From an uncultured Pseudoxanthomonas sp. (lineage in GTDB: Bacteria; Pseudomonadota; Gammaproteobacteria; Xanthomonadales; Xanthomonadaceae): a stretch of DNA of 6,978 bases. The notes under the pieces are model-generated. The model ran no database searches and had not been told where the DNA came from. It saw only the letters and a list, made by a program, of their open reading frames with translations. The stretch covers positions 1-6,978 of the forward strand of contig CALJUL010000069.1 in the NCBI GenBank assembly GCA_937975725.1. Direction: 5' to 3'. A program made the translations under genes and the position numbers. Positions 1-6,115 of the stretch are shown piece after piece. Positions within the stretch are counted from its first letter, which is position 1; every line of letters begins with the position of its first letter.

Positions 1-2548
1 CTACGGCGAGACCGGCATGGCGCACCTGCTGGAGCACCTGCTGTTCAAGGGCACGCCCACGCAGAGCGACATCAGCGGCGAGATGAAGAAGCGCGGCATC
101 CAGTTCAACGCCACCACCGGCCTGGACCGCACCAACTACTTCGCCTCCTTCCCGGCCGACGACGCCACCCTCGACTGGGTGCTGGGCATGGAAGCCGACC
201 GCATGGTCAATTCCAACGTCGCCAGAAAGGACCTGGACAGCGAAATGACCGTGGTCCGCAACGAGCTGGAGGCCGGCGAGAACAACCCCGGCGCCGTGCT
301 GATGCAGCGCATCCGCTCCACTGCCTTCCTCTGGCACAACTATGGCAACACCACCATCGGCGCGCGCAGCGACGTGGAGGGCGTGCCGATCGACCGGTTG
401 CAGGCGTTCTACCGCCAGTGGTACCGGCCGGACAATGCCACCCTGATCGTGGCCGGCCGCATCGACAGCGCCGGCGTGCTCGGCCGCATCGCCGCCCATT
501 TCGGCAAGGTCAGGAAGCCCGCCGGCGCGCTGCCGCGCTTCTACACGGTGGAGCCGGCGCAGGACGGCGAGCGCGAAATCACCGTGCGCCGCGTCGGCGA
601 CCTGCAACTGGTGGCCGCGTCCTACCACGTGCCGGCGCTGGCGCACGCCGACAGCGCGGCGCTGAGCGTACTGGCCAACGTGCTGGGCCACACGCCCGGC
701 GGGCGCCTGCACAAGTCGCTGGTGGAAGCCAAACTGGCCGCCTACGCCGGCGCCAACGGCGAATCCATGCGCGACCCCGGCCTGCTGACGGTGATCGCCG
801 TGGTGCCCAAGGACGGCGACCGCGCCAAGGCCGAGACCGAACTGCTGCAACAGGCCGAGCGCATCGCCCAGCGCCCGGTCGCCCAGCAGGAAGTGGACGA
901 GGCCAAGCAGCGCATCGGCAACGCCTACGACCTGTACTTCACCGACGTCAACGCGGTGGGCATGGGCCTGTCTGAATTCCAGTCCGCCGGCGACTGGCGC
1001 CTGCTGTTCACCAGCCGCGACGCCATCGAGAAGGTCACCGCCGAGGACGTGAACCGCGTCGCCGCCGCCTACCTCAAGCAGAGCAACCGCACCCTGGGGC
1101 GCTTCGTGCCCACCGACGCGCCGGACCGGGTCGAGATCGCCGCCGCGCCGGCGGTGGCCTCGCTGGTGGACGGCTACACCGGCCGCGCCGCGGTCAGCGC
1201 CGGCGAGAACTTCGATCCCTCGCCGCAGAACATCCAGGCGCGCACGCAGACCTTCACCCTGGGCAACGGCCTGAAGGTGTCGCTGCTGCCGAAGAAGACC
1301 CGCGGCGGCACCGTGGTGGTGGACGCCAACTTCCGCTTCGGCGACGAGAAGGCGCTCGCCGGCCGCGAAGGCGCCGCCGGCATGGCGGGCGCCATGCTGA
1401 TGCGCGGCAGCAAGACGCTGACGCGCGAGCAGATCGACCAGCGCATGGAGCAGCTCAAGACGCAGGGCGGCGTGAGCGGCAACCTGCAGGGCGCGGGCAT
1501 CGGCCTGCAGACGCGGCGCGAGCACCTGGCCGACGCACTGGCGCTGGCGGCGGACATCCTGCGCAACCCGGCGTTCCCGGAAAGCGAGTTCGAACAGTTG
1601 CGCACCCAGGCCGTCACCAGCCTGGAAGCCTCGCGCAAGGAACCGGGCAGCATCGCCGGCACGGCGATGGCGCGGTATTTCGATCCGTGGCCGGTCGGCC
1701 ACCCGCTGCGCACCCGCTCGCTGGACGAATCGCTGGCACAGGTGAAAGCGCTGAAGCTGGACGACGTGCGCGCCTTCCATCGCGATTTCTACGGCACCGC
1801 CAACGGCGAGATCGCCGTGGTCGGCGATTTCGATGTGGATGCGGTGCGCAAGCAACTGGAAACGCTGTTCGCCGATTGGAAACCGGCACACGCCTATGCG
1901 CCCATCGATACGCGCTACACCGAGGTGGCGGCCCGGCGCGAGCGCTTCGAGACGCCCGACAAGCCCAACGCCGTGCTGCTGGCGCGCCACAACCTGCCGC
2001 TGCGCGTGACCGACGACGACTACCCGGCCATGATCGTGGCCAACCGCGTGTTCGGCGGCGGTGCGCTGAAGTCTCGCCTGGGCGACCGCATCCGCCAGAA
2101 GGAGGGCCTGAGCTACGGCGTCTCCAGCGGCGTGCGCGCCGACGACAGCCGCAGCGGCCAGGACGACGCCGGCAGCTTCAGCATCCAGGCCATCGCCGCG
2201 CCGGAGAACATGGAGCGGGTGGAAGCGCTGGTGCGCGAGGAACTGGCCCGGCTGGTCAAGGACGGCATCACCGCCGAGGAACTGAAGGACGCGGTGAGCG
2301 GCATCCTGACCGAACGCCAGCAGGGCCGCGCCGAGGACGGCAACGTCGCCAGCATCCTGGCCGACCAGTTGTACTACGACCGCACCATGCAGTTCACCGC
2401 GGACCTGGACGGCAAGTACCGCGCGCTGACGCTGGAACAGATCAATGCCGCCATCGCCAAGCACCTCAAGCCCGACGCGCTGAGCGTGTTCGTGGCCGGC
2501 GATTTCGCCAAGGCGGCGGGCAAGGCCGGCGCGTCCGCGGGCAAGTAG
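1..2548 (+). CDS. M16 family zinc metallopeptidase (pitrilysin/insulinase type), 5' end missing
   Basis: This is a two-domain M16 peptidase, expected to cut peptides in the periplasm or at the cell surface. The reading frame is open to the left edge: bases 2-16 encode YGETG, which runs directly into MAHLLEHLLFKGTP, so the ATG at 17 is internal and the true start (probably with a signal peptide) lies upstream. The inverted zinc motif HxxEH is H (23-25), E (32-34), H (35-37). The third zinc ligand is the Glu at 263-265, 76 residues after the second His, with the usual supporting Glu seven residues earlier (242-244). A linker near 1200-1240 leads into a second M16 domain. There the HxxEH position reads MAGAMLMRG (about 1382-1408), so this half is non-catalytic, as is usual in the family. 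It keeps the substrate-binding GLSYG stretch (Tyr at 2114-2116). The visible 848 residues suggest a full length above 900. The gene ends in TAG and is followed by a terminator. Family assignment is firm; the substrate is unknown. Confidence 0.96.
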   Translation, partial: YGETGMAHLLEHLLFKGTPTQSDISGEMKKRGIQFNATTGLDRTNYFASFPADDATLDWVLGMEADRMVNSNVARKDLDSEMTVVRNELEAGENNPGAVLMQRIRSTAFLWHNYGNTTIGARSDVEGVPIDRLQAFYRQWYRPDNATLIVAGRIDSAGVLGRIAAHFGKVRKPAGALPRFYTVEPAQDGEREITVRRVGDLQLVAASYHVPALAHADSAALSVLANVLGHTPGGRLHKSLVEAKLAAYAGANGESMRDPGLLTVIAVVPKDGDRAKAETELLQQAERIAQRPVAQQEVDEAKQRIGNAYDLYFTDVNAVGMGLSEFQSAGDWRLLFTSRDAIEKVTAEDVNRVAAAYLKQSNRTLGRFVPTDAPDRVEIAAAPAVASLVDGYTGRAAVSAGENFDPSPQNIQARTQTFTLGNGLKVSLLPKKTRGGTVVVDANFRFGDEKALAGREGAAGMAGAMLMRGSKTLTREQIDQRMEQLKTQGGVSGNLQGAGIGLQTRREHLADALALAADILRNPAFPESEFEQLRTQAVTSLEASRKEPGSIAGTAMARYFDPWPVGHPLRTRSLDESLAQVKALKLDDVRAFHRDFYGTANGEIAVVGDFDVDAVRKQLETLFADWKPAHAYAPIDTRYTEVAARRERFETPDKPNAVLLARHNLPLRVTDDDYPAMIVANRVFGGGALKSRLGDRIRQKEGLSYGVSSGVRADDSRSGQDDAGSFSIQAIAAPENMERVEALVREELARLVKDGITAEELKDAVSGILTERQQGRAEDGNVASILADQLYYDRTMQFTADLDGKYRALTLEQINAAIAKHLKPDALSVFVAGDFAKAAGKAGASAGK

Positions 2549-2569
2549 GCGCGCGCGGCACGGCAACGC

Positions 2570-2598
2570 AGACGGCCCGTTCGCGGGCCGTCTTTGTT
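2570..2598 (+). terminator. Rho-independent terminator of the M16 peptidase gene
   Basis: A perfect 10-bp stem (AGACGGCCCG at 2570-2579 with CGGGCCGTCT at 2584-2593) closes on a TTCG tetraloop (2580-2583) and is followed by TTTGTT. It starts 21 bases after the peptidase stop codon. On the minus strand the stem is not followed by a T tract, so it should act mainly on rightward transcription. Confidence 0.9.
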
Positions 2599-2623
2599 CG
2601 TAGCGTCGAAGCAACTCCCTTTC

Positions 2624-2655
2624 GTGCAGGGCATGGCGCCAGTGCATGCCCGCAC
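2624..2655. repeat. Imperfect intergenic inverted repeat
   Basis: GTGC (2624-2627), a bulged A (2628) and GGGCATG (2629-2635) pair with CATGCCC (2645-2651) and GCAC (2652-2655). This gives 11 base pairs with one bulge and a 9-base loop. It lies just downstream of the M16 terminator, in DNA with no gene. It lacks a T tract on either strand, so a simple intrinsic terminator is unlikely. It could be a further repeat-element fragment or an RNA structure; the function is unknown. Confidence 0.5.
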
Positions 2656-2681
2656 ATCCGTGCGCCACCGCATCAGCGATT

Positions 2682-2757
2682 CCTGTAAAGCGTCTTCAGG
2701 CCCGGTGCCTTCCGGGTTCACGTCGCGAAGCGTCGGGGCTGAAGTCCCTCCTACAGG
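2682..2757. repeat. REPIN-like element: two facing REP-like halves
   Basis: The left half on the + strand and the right half on the - strand share an ordered pattern: CCTGTA, six or seven bases, CTTCAG, then a C-rich stretch followed by GC and TTC. The outer CCTGTA (2682-2687) and TACAGG (2752-2757) are inverted copies, as are CTTCAG (2694-2699) and CTGAAG (2739-2744). Each half also has its own small hairpin: CCGG-type arms at 2701-2716, and GGGACTTCAGCCCC on the - strand at 2735-2748 with one mismatch. Short intergenic elements reading 'TGTAGGAGGGACTTCAG' are, from memory, frequent in Xanthomonadaceae genomes. Two inverted REPs about 75 bases long is the REPIN arrangement, which in other bacteria is mobilised in trans by RAYT transposases. 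No RAYT gene is in this window. Confidence 0.6.
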
Positions 2758-2803
2758 GACCGCGTCGATTGAAGAATGTGTGCGCTCGTGCGCGGGCGGC
2801 CGC

Positions 2804-3640
2804 TCAGGGCAGGCGCAGCGTAGCTACTATCGGGAAATGGTCGGAGGGATAGCGGTCCCGCCAGCGCGTGGTCACCGACTTCACCGATTCCACTTCCATG
2901 CCGCGCACGAAGATCCAGTCGATGCGCTTGTCGGCCGTGCCGCGGAAGGCGTGGAAGGTGGCCTCGCTGCCTTCCACGCGCGGCGCCGCGGTCCAGGCAT
3001 CCTGCAGGCCGCGCGCGAGCACGGCGTGCGCCTCGCTGTCGGGACCGGTGTTGAAGTCGCCGGTCAGCACCACCGGAATCCCCGCCGGCAGCGAGGCCAG
3101 CCGCCGGGCGATGGCCTGCGCGCCCTTCACCCGCGCCGCTTCGTCCTGCTCGCGGTACGGCAGGTGCGTGTCGAACAGATAGAAGCGCTTGCCGTCGGCG
3201 CGGCGCTGGAACAGCGCCCAGGTCACCATGCGCGGGTACAGGTGGCCCCAGGTGATGCTGCCCGGCACGTCGGGCGTGTCCGACAGCCAGAAGTCGCCGG
3301 ACTCGACCACGTCCAGCCTGTCCTTGCGGTAGAACACGCCCATGCGCTCGCCGCCGCCGTCGGCATCTCGGCCGCGGCCGAACCAGGCGTATTCCGGCAG
3401 TTCCTGCGCCAGGTAGTCCGCCTGCGCCTGCACCAGTTCCTGCGTGCCGATCACGTCCGGCGCTTCCTCGCGCAGCATCCGCACCGCCAGCGGCTTGCGG
3501 GTCTCCCAGTAATCGGGGCCGTCGGACGCCACCGGCAGGCGGATGTTGAAGCTCATCACGCGCAGCGCCGGGGGGTCACCCGCCTGCGCGGTGGAGGCGG
3601 CCAGCAACAGCCCCGCCAGGACGAAGCGCAGGATGCGCAT
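2804..3640 (-). CDS. Exported endonuclease/exonuclease/phosphatase family hydrolase
   Basis: This 278-residue protein has the EEP (DNase I-like) fold of metal-dependent phosphodiesterases and phosphatases. Motifs in order are FNIR (Asn32), GTQE (Glu68), DTHLPY (Asp157, His159), GDFN (Asp195, Asn197), RIDWIF (Asp241) and SDHFP (Asp267, His268). This is the complete catalytic and Mg-binding set. The N-terminus MRILRFVLAGLLLAASTAQA is a good Sec signal peptide with cleavage after AQA (residue 20), so the enzyme acts in the periplasm or outside the cell. The start at 3640 is chosen because GGAGAG sits 5 bases upstream and the signal peptide begins there. In-frame ATGs further upstream (e.g. 3667) would put 9 or more residues before it and lie at or upstream of the predicted transcription start. 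The gene is monocistronic and divergent from the secreted-protein operon. The substrate (nucleic acid, sugar phosphate or phospholipid headgroup) cannot be told from the motifs. Confidence 0.93.
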   Translation of the reverse strand: MRILRFVLAGLLLAASTAQAGDPPALRVMSFNIRLPVASDGPDYWETRKPLAVRMLREEAPDVIGTQELVQAQADYLAQELPEYAWFGRGRDADGGGERMGVFYRKDRLDVVESGDFWLSDTPDVPGSITWGHLYPRMVTWALFQRRADGKRFYLFDTHLPYREQDEAARVKGAQAIARRLASLPAGIPVVLTGDFNTGPDSEAHAVLARGLQDAWTAAPRVEGSEATFHAFRGTADKRIDWIFVRGMEVESVKSVTTRWRDRYPSDHFPIVATLRLP

Positions 3641-3642
3641 GG

Positions 3643-3651
3643 CCTCTCTCC
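3643..3651 (-). promoter_or_regulatory. Ribosome binding site that fixes the EEP hydrolase start
   Basis: On the minus strand the sequence GGAGAGAGG precedes ATG at 3640, with the GGAGAG core 5 bases from the start. It selects this ATG over the upstream in-frame ones. Confidence 0.7.
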
Positions 3652-3668
3652 ATGTTCGGTTCGCCATC

Positions 3669-3674
3669 AGTATA
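3669..3674 (-). promoter_or_regulatory. Candidate -10 box of the EEP hydrolase gene
   Basis: TATACT on the minus strand matches the sigma-70 -10 consensus at five of six positions and would start transcription near 3662, about 20 bases before the ATG at 3640. A -35 box is poor: the best is CCGACC at 19-base spacing, which suggests an activator or a weak promoter. The same TATA core read rightward gives TATAGG (3671-3676), a weaker -10 candidate for the divergent operon. Confidence 0.45.
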
Positions 3675-3722
3675 GGCACTGCGGTAACGTCGCGGTCGGC
3701 CAAGGGAACGTGAGAACAGACC

Positions 3723-4553
3723 ATGCAGGACCCGCGACGCATCGCTGCCGGCGCCATGCTGCTACTGGGCATCGCCTTGGCGCAGAGCGCACGTGCGCAG
3801 GACGACGGCCATGCCGCCACCGACGATGCGCAGACCGTACAGACCTTGCTGGAAGCCGAAGCCACCGGGCGCCTGCTCTACCGGCATGACCAGGCCGCCG
3901 CCCGGGCCACCGATGCGGTGATGGAGTTGGAGGCCTTCCGCCAGGACAGCAAGCAGGGCCGGCTCGGAGGCTGGATCAGCGAAGCGCGCGGGGACGGCAT
4001 CGTCGTGAGCTTCCTGAGCAGCGAGGCCATTCCGCGGGCGCGCTACCGGGTGGAGGTTTCCGGCGACGGCCGCGTGAACGGGGAAGTGCAGGCCCTGCCG
4101 GAGCCGGCCACGCTGACCGACCGCGAACGGGCGGCCGCGCAGGCCCGCAGCACCGCGGCGGCGGCCACGTTCGAAGCCTGCTCGCGCTCCTACAACAGCG
4201 TGGTGCTTCCCGCTCCGCGTGCGCCCGAAGGCGGCTGGACGGTGTACCTGCTGCCGGGCACCACGCAGCACGGCATCGTCCCCATCGGCGGCAGCTACCG
4301 TTTCGACCTGGATGCGAGCGGCACGCGGCTGCTGCGGCAACGCGGCTTCACCCGCAGTTGCATCGTGCTGGACAATCCGCGCGAGGCCGAAGCGCTGATG
4401 GTCACCCACCTGCTGGACCCCGCGCCGACCGAAGTGCACGTGTTCTGGAGCCTGTGGGCGGACAAGCCCCTGTACGTCGGCACGTCCGCGGGCACGTGGA
4501 GCATCGAGCAAGGACACGTTCGCCTGGTCGAACGCAGCAAGGACATTCCATGA
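3723..4553 (+). CDS. Secreted protein of unknown function, first gene of a coupled pair
   Basis: This is a 276-residue protein that I do not recognise as a named family; it resembles conserved hypothetical proteins of xanthomonads. Residues 1-25 form a Sec signal peptide (RR at 5-6, hydrophobic core AAGAMLLLGIALA, cleavage after ARA), so the mature protein is periplasmic or secreted. Residues 35-80 and 130-150 are rich in Ala, Glu, Gln and Arg and probably helical. The C-terminal part (about 170-265) has alternating hydrophobic and aromatic residues typical of beta structure, including GGWTVYLLPG, GGSYRFDLD and EVHVFWSLW. The mature chain has exactly two cysteines (153 and 213), which could form one disulfide. 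The start ATG has a weak GAGA ribosome site 7 bases upstream. The stop TGA overlaps the next ATG as ATGA, so the two genes are very likely co-transcribed and translationally coupled. A full-length frame on the opposite strand is judged a shadow. Confidence 0.85.
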   Translation: MQDPRRIAAGAMLLLGIALAQSARAQDDGHAATDDAQTVQTLLEAEATGRLLYRHDQAAARATDAVMELEAFRQDSKQGRLGGWISEARGDGIVVSFLSSEAIPRARYRVEVSGDGRVNGEVQALPEPATLTDRERAAAQARSTAAAATFEACSRSYNSVVLPAPRAPEGGWTVYLLPGTTQHGIVPIGGSYRFDLDASGTRLLRQRGFTRSCIVLDNPREAEALMVTHLLDPAPTEVHVFWSLWADKPLYVGTSAGTWSIEQGHVRLVERSKDIP

Positions 4554-4957
4554 AGGCATCCGTGAAGAACTCCGCATTCATCGCCTGCGCCGTCCTGGCC
4601 TGGGCCTGCACGGCCAGTACGTCGTTCGCGGCGTCGCCGCAGCCGCCGCCCGTGGAAAGCGACGGCACGACGGCCTGCGCGATCCAGCGCCTGCTGCCCT
4701 TCGTCGGCCCCTACGGCATCCGGCAGGCATGGCCGGTGGCGGACGCGCTGCCGGCGAAGCACGAGCACGCCCTCGGCGTGCTGCTGTCCGACACCGGTCA
4801 CGTCGCCGACGGCTACCAGCAGTTCCTGCACGTCGATGCCGATGCGCGCGAGGTCTACGTGGTCCAGCAGGGCGGCTTCGCCGGCATGCGCAAGGTATAC
4901 GGGCCGCTGCCGTTGCCGCGTTGCGACGCCGCGCCCACGCAGGCGCCGCCGTGCTGA
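4550..4957 (+). CDS. Small secreted protein of unknown function, coupled to the gene before it
   Basis: This 135-residue protein begins at the ATG inside the ATGA overlap with the previous stop codon. AAGGA at 4539-4543, 6 bases upstream, is a good ribosome binding site, so the longer in-frame upstream extension is not the real start. The N-terminus has a positively charged MKASVKN, a hydrophobic stretch and SFAA, fitting signal peptidase I cleavage near residue 28. Cys20 is preceded by AWA, which does not fit a lipobox, so a lipoprotein is unlikely. The mature part has three cysteines (43, 125, 135) and two recognisable patches: CAIQRLLPFVGPYGIRQAW, and VVQQGGFAG followed by YGPLPLP near the C-terminus. 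I recall similar patches in uncharacterised Xanthomonadaceae proteins but cannot name a family. The coupling suggests a joint envelope or extracellular role with the 276-residue partner, possibly as a complex; this is inference. Confidence 0.82.
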   Translation: MKASVKNSAFIACAVLAWACTASTSFAASPQPPPVESDGTTACAIQRLLPFVGPYGIRQAWPVADALPAKHEHALGVLLSDTGHVADGYQQFLHVDADAREVYVVQQGGFAGMRKVYGPLPLPRCDAAPTQAPPC

Positions 4958-4980
4958 AGTCGGCGGCGTTGCGTCTTTTC
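4944..4980 (+). terminator. Probable terminator of the secreted-protein operon, overlapping its stop codon
   Basis: CGCCGCCG (4944-4951) pairs perfectly with CGGCGGCG (4961-4968), and two further G-T pairs are possible below. The 9-base loop contains the TGA stop codon of the preceding gene. A T-rich stretch, TCTTTTC, starts 6 bases after the stem at 4974. The gap before the T run makes it weaker than the terminator at 2570. Confidence 0.5.
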
Positions 4981-5008
4981 TTCGCGGCAGCGAACGGGAA
5001 GCCGGCGC

Positions 5009-5578
5009 TCAAGCTGCCGGGCGCGACCGGCCGCGGTGTTCGCCCTCGGCGATCTCCTCGACCAGCCTGGCGCAGAACGCGGGCAGGTCGCCCGGCGTGC
5101 GGCTGGTGACCAGGCCCTTGTCCACGATCACCTCGTCGTCCTTCCAGTGGGCGCCGGCATTCTCCAGATCCCTGCGGATGTTCGGCACGGAGGTGACGGT
5201 GCGGCCGCGCAATACGTCGGCGTTGGCCAGCACCCATGGCCCGTGGCAGATCGCGCCGACCGGCTTGCCGGCCTCGAAGAAACCGCGGGTGAAGGCCAGC
5301 GCCTGGTCGTCCACGCGCAGCGCATCGGGATTGAACAGGCCGCCGGGGATCACCAGCGCGTCGTAGTCCTGGGCGGTGACTTCGGACAGCACGTGGTCCA
5401 CTTCGACCTGCTCGCCCTTGTCGAAGTGGCGGAAGCCCTGGATGCGCCCGCCGTCCGGCGCGACCACGTCGACGCGGGCATCGTGCGCGCGCAGGGCGCG
5501 CATCGGTTCGGTCAGTTCGGATTGCTCGAAACCGTCGGTGGCGAGGATGGCGACGCGTTTTCCGCTCAGGTGGCTCAT
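5009..5578 (-). CDS. DJ-1/PfpI family protein (class I glutamine amidotransferase-like fold)
   Basis: This 189-residue protein matches the PfpI/YhbO branch of the DJ-1 superfamily in length and motifs. These are the N-terminal KRVAILATDGFEQSEL with the conserved acidic Glu18, VIPGG (77-81 region), and the nucleophile elbow GAICHGPW with Cys111 followed by His112. Members have been described as stress-response chaperones, deglycases or glyoxalase-like enzymes, and some as peptidases. Which activity applies here cannot be read from sequence. There is no signal peptide, so it is cytoplasmic. The start is supported by AAGGAGA with the AAGGAG core 5-7 bases upstream. The gene converges with the secreted-protein operon (51 bases between stop codons) and diverges from the small membrane protein gene. 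Its leader carries a perfect 8-bp inverted repeat. The last ten residues (about 180-189) are basic and low-complexity, beyond the usual fold end. Confidence 0.95.
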   Translation of the reverse strand: MSHLSGKRVAILATDGFEQSELTEPMRALRAHDARVDVVAPDGGRIQGFRHFDKGEQVEVDHVLSEVTAQDYDALVIPGGLFNPDALRVDDQALAFTRGFFEAGKPVGAICHGPWVLANADVLRGRTVTSVPNIRRDLENAGAHWKDDEVIVDKGLVTSRTPGDLPAFCARLVEEIAEGEHRGRSRPAA

Positions 5579-5583
5579 CGGAC

Positions 5584-5590
5584 TCTCCTT
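5584..5590 (-). promoter_or_regulatory. Ribosome binding site of the PfpI-family gene
   Basis: The minus strand reads AAGGAGA just before the ATG at 5578. It is a near-perfect Shine-Dalgarno sequence and lies only 3 bases from the leader inverted repeat, so folding of that repeat could affect access to it. Confidence 0.8.
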
Positions 5591-5593
5591 GCA

Positions 5594-5618
5594 GGGGGGA
5601 TCGCCACCCTATCCCCCC
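5594..5618. repeat. Perfect 8-bp inverted repeat in the PfpI-gene leader
   Basis: GGGGGGAT (5594-5601) and ATCCCCCC (5611-5618) are exact inverted copies around a 9-base spacer. The repeat sits between the ribosome binding site of the PfpI-family gene and its presumed promoter. It could be a regulator binding site or, in RNA, a stable hairpin just upstream of the Shine-Dalgarno sequence. There is no T tract for ordinary termination. Confidence 0.6.
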
Positions 5619-5645
5619 GCCCGCGCAGGCCGTGCGAAGGAAACG

Positions 5646-5675
5646 TTGCCACGGCGTCAACGCGCCGCGTATGCA
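5646..5675 (+). promoter_or_regulatory. Candidate sigma-70 promoter of the small membrane protein gene
   Basis: TTGCCA (5646-5651, five of six matches to the -35 consensus) is followed after 18 bases by TATGCA (5670-5675, three of six matches to the -10). Transcription would start near 5682, after the alternative ATG at 5681 but well before the ATG at 5729, which supports the latter as the start. Confidence 0.35.
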
Positions 5676-5728
5676 GCGGCATGCTTCAATGGCGCTTCGT
5701 CCACGCGCCCGCCGGAGTCGAACGCAGC

Positions 5729-6115
5729 ATGCCGCCGCCCCGCGCGAAGACCGTCCTGCGCAGCGTGCTGGCGCTGGTGCTGGCCGTCGCGGCCGTCCCC
5801 GCGGTGAATCTGGTCGGCGACCTGCTGTCCTCCACCATCGGCCTGCCGCCGGGCGGCGGCATGCGGCTGGCGGTGGACCTGGGCTGGGTCTTCCTGTCGG
5901 GCCTGGCCGGAAGCTGGCTGGCGGTGCGCGTGGCCGACGCGGCCAGGACCGCGCATGCGTGGGCGGTATTCGCGCTCTACCAGTGTGCGGCGCTGTACGC
6001 GGTCACGATGGCCTGGGAGGAATTCCCGCGCTGGTTCACGCTGGGCCTGCTGCTGTCACCACCGTTGCAGGCGTGGCTGGGCTGGCGCCTGGCCGGAGGC
6101 CGCCGCCGCGCCTGA
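5729..6115 (+). CDS. Small inner-membrane protein with about four transmembrane helices, function unknown
   Basis: This 128-residue hydrophobic protein is of no family I can name. Four membrane segments are visible, at about residues 9-31 (VLRSVLALVLAVAAVPAV), 45-67 (around DLGWVFLSGLAGSWLAV), 77-95 (AWAVFALYQCAALYAVTMAW) and 102-122 (WFTLGLLLSPPLQAWLGW). A basic tail, GGRRRA, suggests a cytoplasmic C-terminus, and the basic N-terminus (PPPRAK) agrees with an even number of helices. The open frame extends far upstream, but the ATG at 5729 is preferred. It has GGAG 11 bases upstream and falls just before the first helix, while the ATG at 5681 has no ribosome site and adds a non-hydrophobic 16-residue lead. 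The gene is divergent from the PfpI-family gene and convergent with ubiB, with only 24 bases between the stops, so it is probably monocistronic. Confidence 0.75.
   Translation: MPPPRAKTVLRSVLALVLAVAAVPAVNLVGDLLSSTIGLPPGGGMRLAVDLGWVFLSGLAGSWLAVRVADAARTAHAWAVFALYQCAALYAVTMAWEEFPRWFTLGLLLSPPLQAWLGWRLAGGRRRA

Noticed and set aside
17..19. ATG at 17 as the start of the M16 peptidase
   Set aside because: The frame is open to the window edge and the preceding YGETG is part of the conserved family stretch leading into HxxEH. The start lies upstream of the window.
1174..1713. 179-codon open frame on the minus strand inside the M16 gene, and the other long frames overlapping that gene
   Set aside because: They are antisense or shifted shadows in GC-rich DNA, with low-complexity Arg/Ala/Pro/Ser content and no motifs. 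The M16 frame is certain from its motifs.
3641..3865. N-terminal extension of the EEP hydrolase from the minus-strand start at 3865
   Set aside because: It would overlap the divergent secreted-protein gene and bury the signal peptide. The ATG at 3640 has a ribosome site and a candidate promoter just upstream.
2594..3889. 431-codon plus-strand open frame across the spacer and the EEP gene
   Set aside because: It overlaps the whole EEP hydrolase on the opposite strand and has no domain, and its product is rich in His, Arg, Ala and Gly as expected of an antisense frame.
3762..4577. 271-codon minus-strand open frame opposite the 276-residue secreted protein
   Set aside because: No signal peptide or motif is present. 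The plus-strand frame has a signal peptide and an ATGA-coupled partner, so the antisense frame is a shadow.
4607..4609. Lipoprotein attachment at Cys20 of the 135-residue secreted protein
   Set aside because: The residues before it are AWA. Ala at -3 and especially Trp at -2 do not fit a lipobox, and a signal peptidase I site follows at SFAA.
4981..4994. TTCGC/GCGAA hairpin between convergent genes as a terminator
   Set aside because: Only 5 base pairs, with no T tract following on either strand. The stronger stem at 4944-4968 explains termination better.
4578..5660. 360-codon minus-strand open frame overlapping the PfpI gene
   Set aside because: It is shifted relative to the PfpI frame, which carries all conserved motifs, and its product is mostly Arg, Ala, Gly and Pro.
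5681..5728. ATG at 5681 as the start of the small membrane protein
   Set aside because: No ribosome binding site precedes it and the added residues are not membrane-like. The candidate promoter would start transcription at about this base.
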